A stretch of 64,000 bases of DNA from Exiguobacterium acetylicum DSM 20416 (GTDB lineage Bacteria; Bacillota; Bacilli; Exiguobacteriales; Exiguobacteriaceae). Of this stretch, positions 37,349 through 47,247 are shown in pieces. The stretch's first letter is position 1; the number at the start of each line of letters is the position of its first letter. The notes beneath the pieces are model-generated. The model was not told where the DNA came from, did no database searches, and saw only the letters and a program-made list of their open reading frames with translations. The stretch is from the NCBI RefSeq assembly GCF_000702605.1, contig NZ_JNIR01000001.1:1602501-1666500 (forward strand). The letters run 5' to 3'. The position numbers were made by a program, and so were the translations under genes.

Positions 37349-38374
37349 TTATTGGAGCTTTTTGTCCAATAGATAATCTGCCAATTCGCTCAATTCTTCA
37401 TCGCTGATCTGATCTTCAGAGAATCCAGGCATTTTCGTACCTTGTTTCTCTTTTTGAGGATCGCGAATCCATTTTTCGAGGTTCTCTTTATCATGATCGA
37501 GGTAACCCGCGATACGTTGACGGTCACCGAAGTTCGTCAAGCTAGGTGCGACTTTTCCGCCACCATGACAGCTGAGACAGTTCTGAGCATAGACTTTCTC
37601 GCCAGTCGTCCAGTTCTTTTCATTCTTTTTGTCGAGCTGTTTCGTTTCTGCTTCTTTTGCAGATTTCATGTCTTTCAACCACTGATCGTAGTCATCCTGT
37701 TCCATCGCAACGACTTTAAAGTCCATCAATGCGTGGGAAGGACCACACAACTCAGCACATTTACCGTAGTAAGTGCCTGCTTCTTTTGCTTGTAACCACA
37801 TTTCGTTCTCAAGACCTGGGTTCGTATCTGTTTTACCAGAAAGAGCTGGTACCCAGAATGAGTGAATGACGTCTTTAGACGTCAAGTTAACAGCAACACG
37901 TTTACCGACTGGGATGACGAGTTCTTGTCCTGTCGAAACACCTTTGTCTGGGTATTCGAACTCCCACCAGTAGAGATTTGCTGTAACGTTGATTTGTTCG
38001 TTTTTCTTCGCTTCTTTTGCATCTGCAAGTTCAACCGTTGTTTTGATCGTCGGAATTGCAAGAACGATCAAGAGAAGAATCGGAATGACTGTCCAGATGA
38101 TTTCAAGCGTATGGTTCCCTTCGACTTGCTTCGGAACCGTGTTATCACCTGATTTACGACGGAATTTCATAAGTACGTAAATATAAATGACGGCTACGAT
38201 CGCAAGGACGAACAACATGACCCACAAGCTAAGCTTGATGATCTCAAGTTGCATCTCAGCGCCTTCTCCGCGAGGCTGTAGCGCAGACAATTCCGGAATT
38301 CCACAACCTGATAACATGAGTGCCATCAAGCCGATTGGAAGAAGCCGGAAGAGCATTTTTACTGATTTTTTCAC
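37349..38374 (-). CDS. ctaC: Cytochrome caa3 oxidase subunit II with fused cytochrome c domain
   Basis: Lipoprotein signal ending LMLSGC, two membrane helices, then the CuA domain with ligands in CAELCGPSH and VVAM. A C-terminal class I cytochrome c domain has heme motif CLSCH and a distal Met in KMPGF. The fusion makes this a caa3 enzyme. The start is uncertain: the GTG at 38374 fits a KKSVK signal-peptide n-region and GTGGGG spacing. An ATG at 38380 and a TTG at 38401 are also in frame. The length is about 341 residues. Confidence 0.94.
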   Translation of the reverse strand: MKKSVKMLFRLLPIGLMALMLSGCGIPELSALQPRGEGAEMQLEIIKLSLWVMLFVLAIVAVIYIYVLMKFRRKSGDNTVPKQVEGNHTLEIIWTVIPILLLIVLAIPTIKTTVELADAKEAKKNEQINVTANLYWWEFEYPDKGVSTGQELVIPVGKRVAVNLTSKDVIHSFWVPALSGKTDTNPGLENEMWLQAKEAGTYYGKCAELCGPSHALMDFKVVAMEQDDYDQWLKDMKSAKEAETKQLDKKNEKNWTTGEKVYAQNCLSCHGGGKVAPSLTNFGDRQRIAGYLDHDKENLEKWIRDPQKEKQGTKMPGFSEDQISDEELSELADYLLDKKLQ

Positions 38375-38409
38375 AACCATCCCCACTTTCTTTGTCCCCA
38401 ATTTTGTCT

Positions 38410-38438
38410 TTCGTAATGGTGTACGTGAATTATGTCAA
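38410..38438 (-). promoter_or_regulatory. Possible activator-dependent promoter of ctaCDEF
   Basis: The minus strand has a perfect TTGACA, a 17-nt spacer and a poor -10 TACGAA between ctaB and ctaC. A good -35 with a weak -10 would be consistent with positive control, but no activator site is recognised. Confidence 0.4.
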
Positions 38439-38444
38439 ATCGTT

Positions 38445-39377
38445 TTAGAGAGAAACGAGTACGACCGTCACGATCCAAGCCGTGAAATAAAAGAGTGAGA
38501 AGAAGAACATCTTCGACGCCCATTTGATTTCGGCTTGTTCATCTTGGATCTTCAGACCTTTCAGTCCCATATAGAGCCAATATCCACCGAGCAATGCCAT
38601 GACGATCATGTAGATGATGCCATAGTGTGCTAAGAGGAGTGATGATGGAATGAGTACTGCAATCCACCATACAATTTGTCGTTTCGTGATCGCGAATCCG
38701 TTTACGACAGGTAACATCGGGATACCTGCTGCCCGATACTCCTCTGTCCGTCGCATCGCGAGTGCAAGGAAATGTGGTGGTTGCCACACGAACATGATGA
38801 GGAATAAAATCCACGCATCAATGTGAAGCGTCGGAGTGACTGCCGCAAATCCAATGATTGGTGGCACAGCTCCTGAAATACCACCTACGACTGTATTGAT
38901 CGTGTGCGTCCGCTTTAACCACATCGTATAAATCACGACGTAAACGAATGATCCGATCAATCCGAACACTGCCGCCACATGGTTGACGATCAACAACAAT
39001 ACCGTACCGGTCGCAAGAATACCGAGTCCTAGTGCGAGTATCCGTTGTCCATCCATCTTCCCAGTAACGCTTGGTCTTCCCATCGTCCGTTCCATCTTGT
39101 AATCGATGTCCCGGTCAATGTAGTTATTTAGGTAGCAACTTCCGGCAATGACCAATCCACTCCCGAGAAGCGTCCACAGTAACATCCACTTGGTTTGCCA
39201 TAGATACAACAGGACATCATCCGTTATGTACGATGCCGCTACGACATACCCTGCGAAGACCGTAATCAGATCGGCACGGACAATCCCCATTTTTGCTAGG
39301 GTAATATAGTCCTTGAATGTGGGCTGATCTGCTTGCTCAATCGCCATATCCAGTGCCTCTCCAGTAACTTTCGCCAT
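38445..39377 (-). CDS. ctaB: Protoheme IX farnesyltransferase (heme O synthase)
   Basis: UbiA-family membrane prenyltransferase that makes heme O for the oxidase. The 310-residue protein has about nine spans. The first Asp-rich motif is NNYIDRDIDYKMERT (about residue 93), and the second conserved region is LFLIMFVWQPPHFLALAMRRTEEYRAAGIPMLP. AAAAGGAGGG precedes the ATG. Its product feeds CtaA, encoded divergently. Confidence 0.95.
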   Translation of the reverse strand: MAKVTGEALDMAIEQADQPTFKDYITLAKMGIVRADLITVFAGYVVAASYITDDVLLYLWQTKWMLLWTLLGSGLVIAGSCYLNNYIDRDIDYKMERTMGRPSVTGKMDGQRILALGLGILATGTVLLLIVNHVAAVFGLIGSFVYVVIYTMWLKRTHTINTVVGGISGAVPPIIGFAAVTPTLHIDAWILFLIMFVWQPPHFLALAMRRTEEYRAAGIPMLPVVNGFAITKRQIVWWIAVLIPSSLLLAHYGIIYMIVMALLGGYWLYMGLKGLKIQDEQAEIKWASKMFFFSLFYFTAWIVTVVLVSL

Positions 39378-39702
39378 GCTGTTCCCTCCTTTTCACCGTC
39401 TGCTTCCGTTTAGCACCTAAGCTTCACGTAATTTCTTCACAGAAATAACACAGACATGCCACGAAACGCCCTTTTCTCTATAAAAGATACCACATATTCA
39501 GGACCGTGACGTATGAAAATACTTTCGACATAATGAACAAAATGTGAAATCTATGTGATTTTCATCACAGTTCACCATATTTACCTAATACTAGAATAGC
39601 GTTGTTCTAAAAGATTGCAACCCTTTCAGTACTTTTTGTGCGATACTAGTCCTATGGAAATCCATGTATTTCGTATTTTTTTAGAAAGGTGGTGTCCAAA
39701 TC
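39378..39702. other. Divergent ctaB-ctaA control region
   Basis: 325 nt without a gene. It holds the palindrome at 39554-39569. On the plus strand there is a TGCGATACT extended -10 candidate at 39639-39647 and a TAGAAT at 39592-39597. On the minus strand a GTATCT candidate -10 for ctaB lies at 39485-39490. The ctaA ribosome-binding site AAAGGTGGTG ends about 10 nt before the TTG start. Confidence 0.6.
39554..39569. promoter_or_regulatory. Perfect Crp/Fnr-type palindrome TGTGA-N6-TCACA
   Basis: TGTGATTTTCATCACA is a fully symmetric pair of half-sites of the kind bound by Fnr, ArcR and Crp family regulators. It lies between divergent ctaB and ctaA. A further TGTGA half-site lies 11 nt to the left (39543-39547). 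Confidence 0.75.
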
Positions 39703-40596
39703 TTGAATCGAAAGCTTTCGATGTTTTCAGCCTTCGTCACGTTTACGATGATGATCGTCTTGCTGATGGGTGGGACAGTCACAAAAACGGATTCTGGCGA
39801 TGGTTGCGGAACGGATTGGCCACTCTGTCATGGGGAACTCATTCCGACGAACCCAAGTGTTGAAACGATGATTGAATATAGCCACCGTGCTGTAACTGGA
39901 GTCGTTGGACTCTTAATCATCGCCTTATGTCTCTGGACGCTCGTTGCCTTCAAGGATCGACTCGATACGAAGATCTTCGCGTTTCTCGCCTTCATCTTCA
40001 TGTTGATTCAATCGATCGTCGGCGCTGGTGCTGTCGTTTGGCAACAATCGGACCTCGTCATGGCGTTACATTTCGGTATCTCCTTGATTTCCTTTGCTTC
40101 GCTGTTGATTTTGACGTTGTTGATCATGGAGCGTCCGGGTCAGGAATTCAGGGAATCGGTCCCAGCATTCTTACGGAAACTCTTATACGCTCTACTCATC
40201 TATACGCTAATCGTCGTATATACCGGTGCTTACGTACGCCACGTCGGCGCTACATATGCTTGCGTTGGTTGGCCTGTCTGTTCTCAACCGTCAATGACGT
40301 TCGAAGCTTGGGTGCAGATGATTCACCGGATCATGGCAGGACTATTGTTCCTGTTCACCTTATTCGTCCATGTCGTTGCGATTCGCTTAAAACACCGGAC
40401 GACAACGATTGGTATGGCGTTCGCGACGTTCTTCATCTCGTGCCAAGTCGCCACTGGGGCTTGGATCGTTCTTGGTGGACATGCAACGTATGTCCCGTTA
40501 CTCCATGCTTTCTTGATCACATGTTACTTCGGTGTCTTATCTTACTTGACGTACCATGCATTCCGAACGCGCAAGGCAAACAGTCGTCTTCAATAA
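39703..40596 (+). CDS. ctaA: Heme A synthase
   Basis: Oxidises heme O to heme A for CtaD. The 297-residue membrane protein has eight spans in two repeats, with the conserved Cys pair in CGTDWPLCHGE (first repeat) and the second pair in CVGWPVCSQPS. Heme-ligand His are in EYSHRAV and QMIHRIM. The TTG at 39703 is the start, with AAAGGTGGTG upstream. It is on the plus strand, divergent from ctaB, as in B. subtilis. Confidence 0.95.
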   Translation: MNRKLSMFSAFVTFTMMIVLLMGGTVTKTDSGDGCGTDWPLCHGELIPTNPSVETMIEYSHRAVTGVVGLLIIALCLWTLVAFKDRLDTKIFAFLAFIFMLIQSIVGAGAVVWQQSDLVMALHFGISLISFASLLILTLLIMERPGQEFRESVPAFLRKLLYALLIYTLIVVYTGAYVRHVGATYACVGWPVCSQPSMTFEAWVQMIHRIMAGLLFLFTLFVHVVAIRLKHRTTTIGMAFATFFISCQVATGAWIVLGGHATYVPLLHAFLITCYFGVLSYLTYHAFRTRKANSRLQ

Positions 40597-40602
40597 GATC
40601 GT

Positions 40603-40640
40603 AAAAAAGGATGTTCCTCGCTTGAGGGACATCCTTTTTT
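40603..40640. terminator. Bidirectional terminator between ctaA and the photolyase gene
   Basis: AAAAAAGGATGTTCCTC-GCTT-GAGGGACATCCTTTTTT works on both strands for the convergent genes. Confidence 0.9.
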
Positions 40641-40642
40641 CA

Positions 40643-41998
40643 TTATTTGAATCGAGCAATCGCACGCTTTCGTGCTTCGTCGTGTGCGACGATTGGTTCT
40701 GGATAGCCATAATCCTTGCGTTGCTCAGCAGTCGGTTCATGAATATACTGCTTTGATAAATCCTTGATTTCCGTAACATACTTTCGAATGAACTCGCCAT
40801 CCTTATCGAACTTCTTCGATTGAGTCGTCGGATTGAAGACGCGGAAGTACGGAACGGCATCCGTTCCGACTGATGCAGCCCATTGCCAACCCCCGATGTT
40901 TGATGCCGCTTCGTAATCAACGAGTTTCTGCTGGAAATACTGTTCGCCTTTCTGCCAATCGACTAACAGGTCTTTTGTCAGGAAAGAAGCGACGATCATC
41001 CGTAGACGATTATGCATCCACCCCGTTTGATTCAATTGTCGCATCGCCGCATCAACGATTGGATAGCCCGTCTTGCCTTCACACCACGCTTTGAAGCCCT
41101 CTTCATCTTTCTCCCATTCGATTTCCCGATATTGCGTATTGACGGCTTGTCGTTTTGATTCCGGGAAATGCATTAAAATCATGTAATAGAATTCACGCCA
41201 GATGAGTTCCGTGATGAAGGTCTGTTTTCCTTTTGATTCTTTTGCCTCCTGAACAGCCGCATAGACCGTTCGAATACCGATTTCTCCAGTCCGTAAGTAG
41301 CGGGAGAGTAAGCTTGTACCGTCAACAGCAGGAAGATCACGGTTCTCTTCGTAACCTTCAAGCGATTGTTCGATGAATTTCTTCAAGCGTTGTTTCGCCT
41401 GCTTTTCACCAGGATGGAAGACGGCTTCCGACTCTGCCTTTTTAAAATATGCGTCGATGAAACTATTATCGTGCTGACGCTTTTGATAATGATCCCGTAG
41501 CGTTTGCCACTTGACTTCATATGGTGCAGGAATGTCTTTTTTCATGAATGCATTCTTATATGGCGTGAATACTTTATAGAACTTTCCATCTTGCTTTTTA
41601 ATGTCATGCGGGTGAAGAAGATGTCGGTCTAGTAGTCGCTCCGTCTGACGATCTTTACGCTTTTTAATGATTTTTTCATCTCGCGTCTTAAATGGTTCGA
41701 CATATTCCGCATTAAATAACAAGATGTCCGCATCTTCGGTTGCATCTAAGAACGCCTGTTCATCCCCTTCGATGAAACGGATTGGCATCTCTTTCTCTTT
41801 GCAGGCATCAGAAAATATTTCGAGCGCTTGGAAGAAATATTGTTGGCGTGCTTCATATTCTCCGATGTAATCCGGATTGAGCCAAAAGACGAATTCGACC
41901 GTCGCCTTCGGATTTTCTTTTAGTAATTCAACAGCACGTGCCAACATGTGATTATCTTGTAATCGAAAATCACTTCGTACCCAACAAATAATGTTCAA
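40643..41998 (-). CDS. Deoxyribodipyrimidine photolyase / cryptochrome family
   Basis: Light-driven flavoprotein that splits cyclobutane pyrimidine dimers. The 451-residue protein has an N-terminal antenna domain beginning NIICWVRSDFRLQDNHML and a C-terminal FAD domain with LIWREFYYMILMHFPES, GKTGYPIVDAAMRQLNQTGWMHNRLRMIVASFLTKDLL and NIGGWQWAASVGTDAVPYFRVFNP. These match class I CPD photolyases. TTG start at 41998 with GGGAGAGG upstream. Confidence 0.92.
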   Translation of the reverse strand: MNIICWVRSDFRLQDNHMLARAVELLKENPKATVEFVFWLNPDYIGEYEARQQYFFQALEIFSDACKEKEMPIRFIEGDEQAFLDATEDADILLFNAEYVEPFKTRDEKIIKKRKDRQTERLLDRHLLHPHDIKKQDGKFYKVFTPYKNAFMKKDIPAPYEVKWQTLRDHYQKRQHDNSFIDAYFKKAESEAVFHPGEKQAKQRLKKFIEQSLEGYEENRDLPAVDGTSLLSRYLRTGEIGIRTVYAAVQEAKESKGKQTFITELIWREFYYMILMHFPESKRQAVNTQYREIEWEKDEEGFKAWCEGKTGYPIVDAAMRQLNQTGWMHNRLRMIVASFLTKDLLVDWQKGEQYFQQKLVDYEAASNIGGWQWAASVGTDAVPYFRVFNPTTQSKKFDKDGEFIRKYVTEIKDLSKQYIHEPTAEQRKDYGYPEPIVAHDEARKRAIARFK

Positions 41999-42027
41999 TC
42001 GTATCCTCTCCCACTACGTATTGAATG

Positions 42028-42064
42028 AAAAACAGGCAGCCCGCCGAGCGTGCGCCTGTTTTTC
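42028..42064 (-). terminator. Intrinsic terminator after pyc
   Basis: The minus strand has AAAAACAGGC ... GCCTGTTTTTC with a 16-nt GC-rich loop that can pair further. Confidence 0.8.
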
Positions 42065-42074
42065 GTTGTGACCC

Positions 42075-45000
42075 TTATACGAATTCAATCAGTAAGTCTT
42101 GACTCGCGATTGCTTCGCCTTCCTTGACGTGGACGGCTTTAATTTCACCGTCTTCCGGTGCTTGGATCGTCGTTTCCATCTTCATCGCTTCCGTGACGAG
42201 GAGTTGCTCTCCTTTACGGACACGTGTACCTGTCTCGACGAGTACCTTCAGCACGCTACCCGGCATGGATGCACCGATTTGTTTCGCGTTGCTTCGATCT
42301 GCTTTTGGACGACTTGATGAACTTTCCTTGATACTGATGTCTTTGACTTCGACTTCACGAGGCACACCGTTCATCTCGTAATAGATCGTCCGCATACCAT
42401 GGTCGTCTGGCTGACCGATTTGAATCAACTTGAGGTAGAGTGTCTTGCCTCGTTCGATTTCAACCTCGATCGTCTCACCTAAACGCATTCCATGGAAGAA
42501 TGTATTCGTATCAAGAACAGAAATGTCACCATATCGCGCGACGTACGAACTGTAATCCATGAAGACTTTTGGATAGAGCGCGTAAGCGAGTGCATCAAAC
42601 TCCGTGACTGGACGTTCAAGTTTTTCGAACAACTCATGTTTGACCGCATCGAAGTTGAGTGGTTCCATCATCTTACCTGGGCGTTCTGTCAGCGGAGCAG
42701 CTCCCTTGAGAATAGCCTGTTGAACGTCTTGCGGGAAACCATCTGGTGGTGTTCCGAGCTCCCCTTTCATCAGTTCGACGACTGAATCCGGGAAATCAAG
42801 TCCACTTGCGCGTTGCAAGACATCTTCTTCTGTCAGATGATGTTGAACCATGAAGAGTGCCATGTCTCCGACGACTTTCGACGATGGTGTGACCTTGACG
42901 ATATCTCCAAACAGCATATTGACACGCGCATACATCTCTTTGACTTCAGACCAACGATCCGCAAGTCCAACTGCTTTTGCTTGTTGCTGTAAGTTCGAGT
43001 ATTGTCCACCTGGCATCTCGTGATCATAGACCGTTGGATTCGGTGCGATCATATCGAGTTCGAATGCTTGGTACAGATGACGCACATCCTGCCAATAATC
43101 CGAAATCTGTTCAAACTTCTGTGCTGAGACGAGCGGTTGACGTGGATGACCACTTAAGGCATGAATCAAGCTCCCACCCGCTGGCTGACTTGTCAGTCCT
43201 GACATGCTTGATGCCGCAACGTCGACGACGTCGACACCTGCATCGATCGCACGCGCATACGTGTAAATCCCGTTCCCACTCGCATCGTGTGTGTGGAGAT
43301 GGATTGGTAACGATACCGCATCTTTAAGTGCTGATACGAGCGCATAGGCTGCTTCCGGTTTCAAGAGACCCGCCATATCCTTGATCGCAATGATATGAGC
43401 GCCGCTTTCTTCCAGTTGTTTCGCCAGATTGACGTAATACGGCAGGTGGTATTTTGGTCGATTCGCATCGAATAAATCCCCTGTATAACAGACTGCTGCT
43501 TCCGCGATTTTACCTGTCGGCAAGACCGCATCGATTGCGAGTTGAATCGACTCCGGGTTGTTCAAGCTATCGAAGATTCGGAAGACATCGACTCCTGCTT
43601 GCGCCGCTTCCTTGACGAACGTGTGGATGACGTTGTCCGGATAGTTTTTGTAACCAACGCCGTTCGCACCACGAAGCAACATTTGAATGAGGACGTTCGG
43701 CATCTTTTCACGCAATTTCATCAGACGAACCCATGGATCCTCCGATAAGAATCGGTAGGCGACATCAAATGTCGCGCCTCCCCATGCTTCGACAGAGAAC
43801 AATTCAGGTAGCAGTTTCGCTTCCGCCTCTGCAATCGCGACGAGATCCTTCGTCCGCATCCGCGTCGCAAGGAGCGACTGATGGGCGTCACGGAATGTCG
43901 TATCTGTCAACAAAACGTTTTCCTGAGCTGCCAACCATTTTGCGACGGCTTCCGGACCTTCCGCGTCGAGAATCGCTTTGGCACCTGGTGTATAGTCTGT
44001 CGGGAGATTTTTTGGAATCCGGACGTCACGCGCAAGCGGCTTGTCCAATTTTCCGATTCCCGGGAATCCATTGACGGAAACCTCTCCGATGTACGTCAAT
44101 AGTTTCGTTCCCCGGTCTTGACGTTTCGGGAATATGAATAATTCTTGTGTATCATCAATGAACGATGTGTTGTAATCCCCGCTGACGAACGCATGGTGTT
44201 TCAAGACGTTGCTTAAGAATGGAATATTCGTCTTGATCCCACGGATACGGAATTCACTTAAGTTTCGACGCATCTTCGCGACAGCTTGATCGTACGTCAA
44301 ACCGTGCGTCGAGATTTTAACGAGCAGTGAGTCATAATATGGTGAAATTTCTGCTCCGACATAAGCGTTCCCACCATCAAGACGTACACCAAAACCACCT
44401 GGTGAACGATACGCTTTAATTTTTCCTGTATCCGGCAAGAAGCCATTCTCTGGGTCTTCTGACGTAATTCGGCTTTGGATTGCAAACCCAAGCATCTTAA
44501 TGTCTTCTTGTTGCGGAATACCAACGAGGTCGCTATGTAACGATTCGCCTTCAGCAACACGAATTTGCGTCTGGACGATATCAACGCCTGTGATCATCTC
44601 CGTAATCGTGTGCTCGACTTGGACACGTGGGTTGACCTCGATGAAATAGAACGATTCATCTTGTGTCACGAGAAATTCGACCGTACCCGCATTTTCGTAT
44701 CCGACATGTTTCATCAACGTGACGGCTGCGTCACAAATCTTTTGTCGCCCTTCGTCTGATAGCGTGACACATGGTGCCACTTCGACTACTTTTTGGTGAC
44801 GACGCTGTACGGAACAATCACGTTCAAACAAATGAATGATGTTCCCATGGGCATCACCGATGATTTGAACTTCAATATGTTTTGGTCGTTCGATTAATTT
44901 TTCGACGTAAATCTCATCCGAACCGAACGCTTTCAAGGCTTCAGATTTCGCACGTTCAATCATGTCTGGAAGCTCTTCTTCTGTCCGGACGACACGCATA

Positions 45001-45510
45001 CCGCGTCCACCACCGCCAAGCGATGCCTTGACCATGAGTGGATAGCCTGCTTCTTTTGCGAACGCATACGCTTCATCAATGGATGAGATCGGACCATCCG
45101 TTCCTGGAATGACAGGAAGACCAGCTTCAATCGCCGTCGTCCGTGCCCGTACTTTATCCCCGAATTTATACAGGTGCTCTTCTTGCGGTCCGATGAAGAT
45201 GATGCCTTCTTCACGGCAACGTTTGGCTAGCTCAATATTCTCAGAGAGGAATCCATAACCAGGATGGATCGCATCACATTCGGCTTTTTTTCGCTGTTGC
45301 AATGATATCTTCAATGTCGAGATAGGCTTCGATCGGTTTTTTTCCTTCTCCGATCCGGTACGCTTCATCGGCTTTATAGCGATGAAGAGAACCCATGTCC
45401 TCTCGCGAATAAATGGCAACGGTACGAATACCGAGTTCTGTCGCTGCACGGAAAACGCGAATCGCGATTTCCCCGCGGTTTGCTACGAGAATCTTCTGGA
45501 TTTTAGTCAA
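42075..45510 (-). pseudogene. pyc: Pyruvate carboxylase, frameshifted at an A7 run
   Basis: Biotin enzyme that carboxylates pyruvate to oxaloacetate. The N-terminal 75 or so residues ([20 protein letters not shown] onward) are in one frame and stop soon after AKKSRM. The remaining 1,070 or so residues are in the next frame, beginning [18 protein letters not shown]. The break is a run of seven A (minus strand; plus 45285-45291). With six A, the reading is the expected [13 protein letters not shown]. All other parts are intact: biotin carboxylase, carboxyltransferase (TFRDAHQSLLATRMRT) and biotinyl EAMKMETT. TTG start at 45510 after AAAGGGGGAG, overlapping the ftsW stop. Either a sequencing error, a real mutation, or slippage. 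Confidence 0.9.
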
Positions 45511-46774
45511 CTGATGCTCCCCCTTTAGTTAATGAGCTCGTGGCACTCATCGAACGTGCAGTCTGCACTTCTTTATGATACGCCATCCGATATTTGTTTT
45601 GCATGGAAATGTTCGCCATCACACCAAGCATCGTACTCATGACAAGTAACGATGATCCACCGTAACTGATGAATGGCAAGGTAACGCCTGTACCTGGAAA
45701 CAGGCCAGACATCGCCGCGATATTGATACATGTCTGGATGAAGATGATACCCGAAATACCGAGCGCGAGCATACTCGAGTACAGTGAGACACACCGATTA
45801 GCGATGATTGCCCCTTGAATCATCAAGAAGAACAATAGACCAAGCACGACGAGAACACCCACGAATCCAAGCTCCTCTGAGATGATCGACATGATGTAGT
45901 CGGTTTCAGGCTCTGGCAGATAACCATACTTTTGAAAACTATTTCCAAGACCTACTCCGAATAATCCCCCGTGGGCAATTGATATGACGGAGTTGATAAG
46001 CTGATATCCCTTACCTTCTGCATCAAGGAAGGGATTCAAACTTGCTTGAATCCGTTGCATCTGATTATCCGAAAAATTATTCCATGCGTACAAGAAGATA
46101 ATTGGTACGGTGACGACACATAACATGATGTAACCACTCGGCAATCCAACTGCGAATAAAATCATCGCTGTGATGAGTAACAGAATGAACAATCCACCGT
46201 CATCCGGTTGCATGCGAATGATGATCGCGTAAGGTGCAAGTAATACAATCATCGGAATCAAGATCCAGTCCGAGAAACTAAGTAAAATTCGTCTTCCTGG
46301 AGACGTCGCTGGAATTTGACGATGGATGAAGTGATGGACGATCCCAATCACGCCATCCATTTTCCCTTTGTGCTTTTGATCAAAATAACTCGCAAGTCCG
46401 ACGACGAGCACAAATTTACAAAGCTCGATTGGTTGAATCAAGAAGATACCGAAGTTCAACCATGCGCGAGCCCCGTTTAGTGGTGCCGAAAACAGCGTCG
46501 CCATCAACATCAACCATGTAATCGCGTACAAGAGTAAACGAATCACTGGTCCACGGAACACCTCATGGTTTATTTGCGAAACGAAAAGGAACAATACGAT
46601 AGCCATCGCATCAAACATCAACTGCTTCTCAAAGAAGGACGTATTCGCATAATCTCCACCGTTCCACACGCTCGCACTATAAACCATGACCGTACTGATC
46701 GCCATGAGGATGAGCATCGTAAAGAAGAGACCATAGTCAAAAAATGCTCGTTTTTCTTTAAACTTCGCTAACAT
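45503..46774 (-). CDS. ftsW: FtsW/RodA/SpoVE family cell-wall glycosyltransferase (FtsW)
   Basis: SEDS-family lipid II polymerase partner of a class B PBP. The product has 423 residues and ten or so spans. Key segments are [82 protein letters not shown] and [19 protein letters not shown]. Called FtsW because it lies between ylaN and pyc as in B. subtilis, and no other SEDS gene is in the division cluster. The ATG at 46774 follows AAAAAAGGA. Confidence 0.93.
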   Translation of the reverse strand: MLAKFKEKRAFFDYGLFFTMLILMAISTVMVYSASVWNGGDYANTSFFEKQLMFDAMAIVLFLFVSQINHEVFRGPVIRLLLYAITWLMLMATLFSAPLNGARAWLNFGIFLIQPIELCKFVLVVGLASYFDQKHKGKMDGVIGIVHHFIHRQIPATSPGRRILLSFSDWILIPMIVLLAPYAIIIRMQPDDGGLFILLLITAMILFAVGLPSGYIMLCVVTVPIIFLYAWNNFSDNQMQRIQASLNPFLDAEGKGYQLINSVISIAHGGLFGVGLGNSFQKYGYLPEPETDYIMSIISEELGFVGVLVVLGLLFFLMIQGAIIANRCVSLYSSMLALGISGIIFIQTCINIAAMSGLFPGTGVTLPFISYGGSSLLVMSTMLGVMANISMQNKYRMAYHKEVQTARSMSATSSLTKGGASVD

Positions 46775-46799
46775 ATGTACACGTCCTTTTTTCATTTTC

Positions 46800-46839
46800 T
46801 AAAAAAAAAATACCCAAACGCCGCATTTCACGTTTGAGT
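46800..46839 (-). terminator. Intrinsic terminator between ylaN and ftsW
   Basis: The minus strand has ACTCAAACG ... CGTTTGGGT with a 10-nt loop, then TA and a run of ten T. Only about 25 nt remain to the ftsW start. Confidence 0.88.
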
Positions 46840-46845
46840 AGAAAA

Positions 46846-47124
46846 TCAGCACGTCTCCGCATCATGTAAATCAGATAATTGCTGTTCAAGTGATTCGAGT
46901 AATTGTTTCCCCTCACCCGCATCAATCAGTTCAAGACGTACCGCAAAATCAATCTGACGGGATAATCCGAACATTTGTGTATCCAATACTTCCTCGTAAA
47001 GAGGACATTGTGGCATCGTTAAATTCGCAAGCTGGACCTCGATCAACCGGCGGATTTTTTGTGCATCCGCTTCTAGTAGCTCAAGAGCGCGCTGGCGATG
47101 AACTGTCTCGATTTCAGTTGACAA
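46846..47124 (-). CDS. ylaN: YlaN family protein
   Basis: A 92-residue helical protein with the family core [54 protein letters not shown]. In B. subtilis ylaN is conditionally essential and linked to iron handling, acting on Fur in some reports. TTG start at 47124 with AGGAGGGA upstream. Followed by a strong terminator before ftsW. Confidence 0.92.
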   Translation of the reverse strand: MSTEIETVHRQRALELLEADAQKIRRLIEVQLANLTMPQCPLYEEVLDTQMFGLSRQIDFAVRLELIDAGEGKQLLESLEQQLSDLHDAETC

Positions 47125-47180
47125 TCCAATCCCTCCTCATCAAATGACGCGTTCCTGTTATAGCTAAACTTTACCTTACT

Positions 47181-47210
47181 TTCGCCAACAATTCAACGTT
47201 TCGGTATAAT
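47181..47210 (+). promoter_or_regulatory. Probable promoter of the 47248 gene
   Basis: TTCGCC, an 18-nt spacer and a perfect TATAAT, 37 nt before the start at 47248. The -35 is weak. Confidence 0.55.
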
Positions 47211-47247
47211 GGATTTGTTGGACTTACACATTTAGGGGGTAGAACAA

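Noticed and set aside
45285-45291. Programmed ribosomal frameshift in pyc
   Set aside because: A7 could slip, but there is no stimulatory stem-loop or Shine-Dalgarno-like element that I can see beside it, and pyc is not known to need one. Error, mutation or transcriptional slippage are simpler.
45274-45510. A separate 78-residue gene
   Set aside because: It is the N-terminus of pyruvate carboxylase cut off by the A7 frameshift, not an independent small protein.
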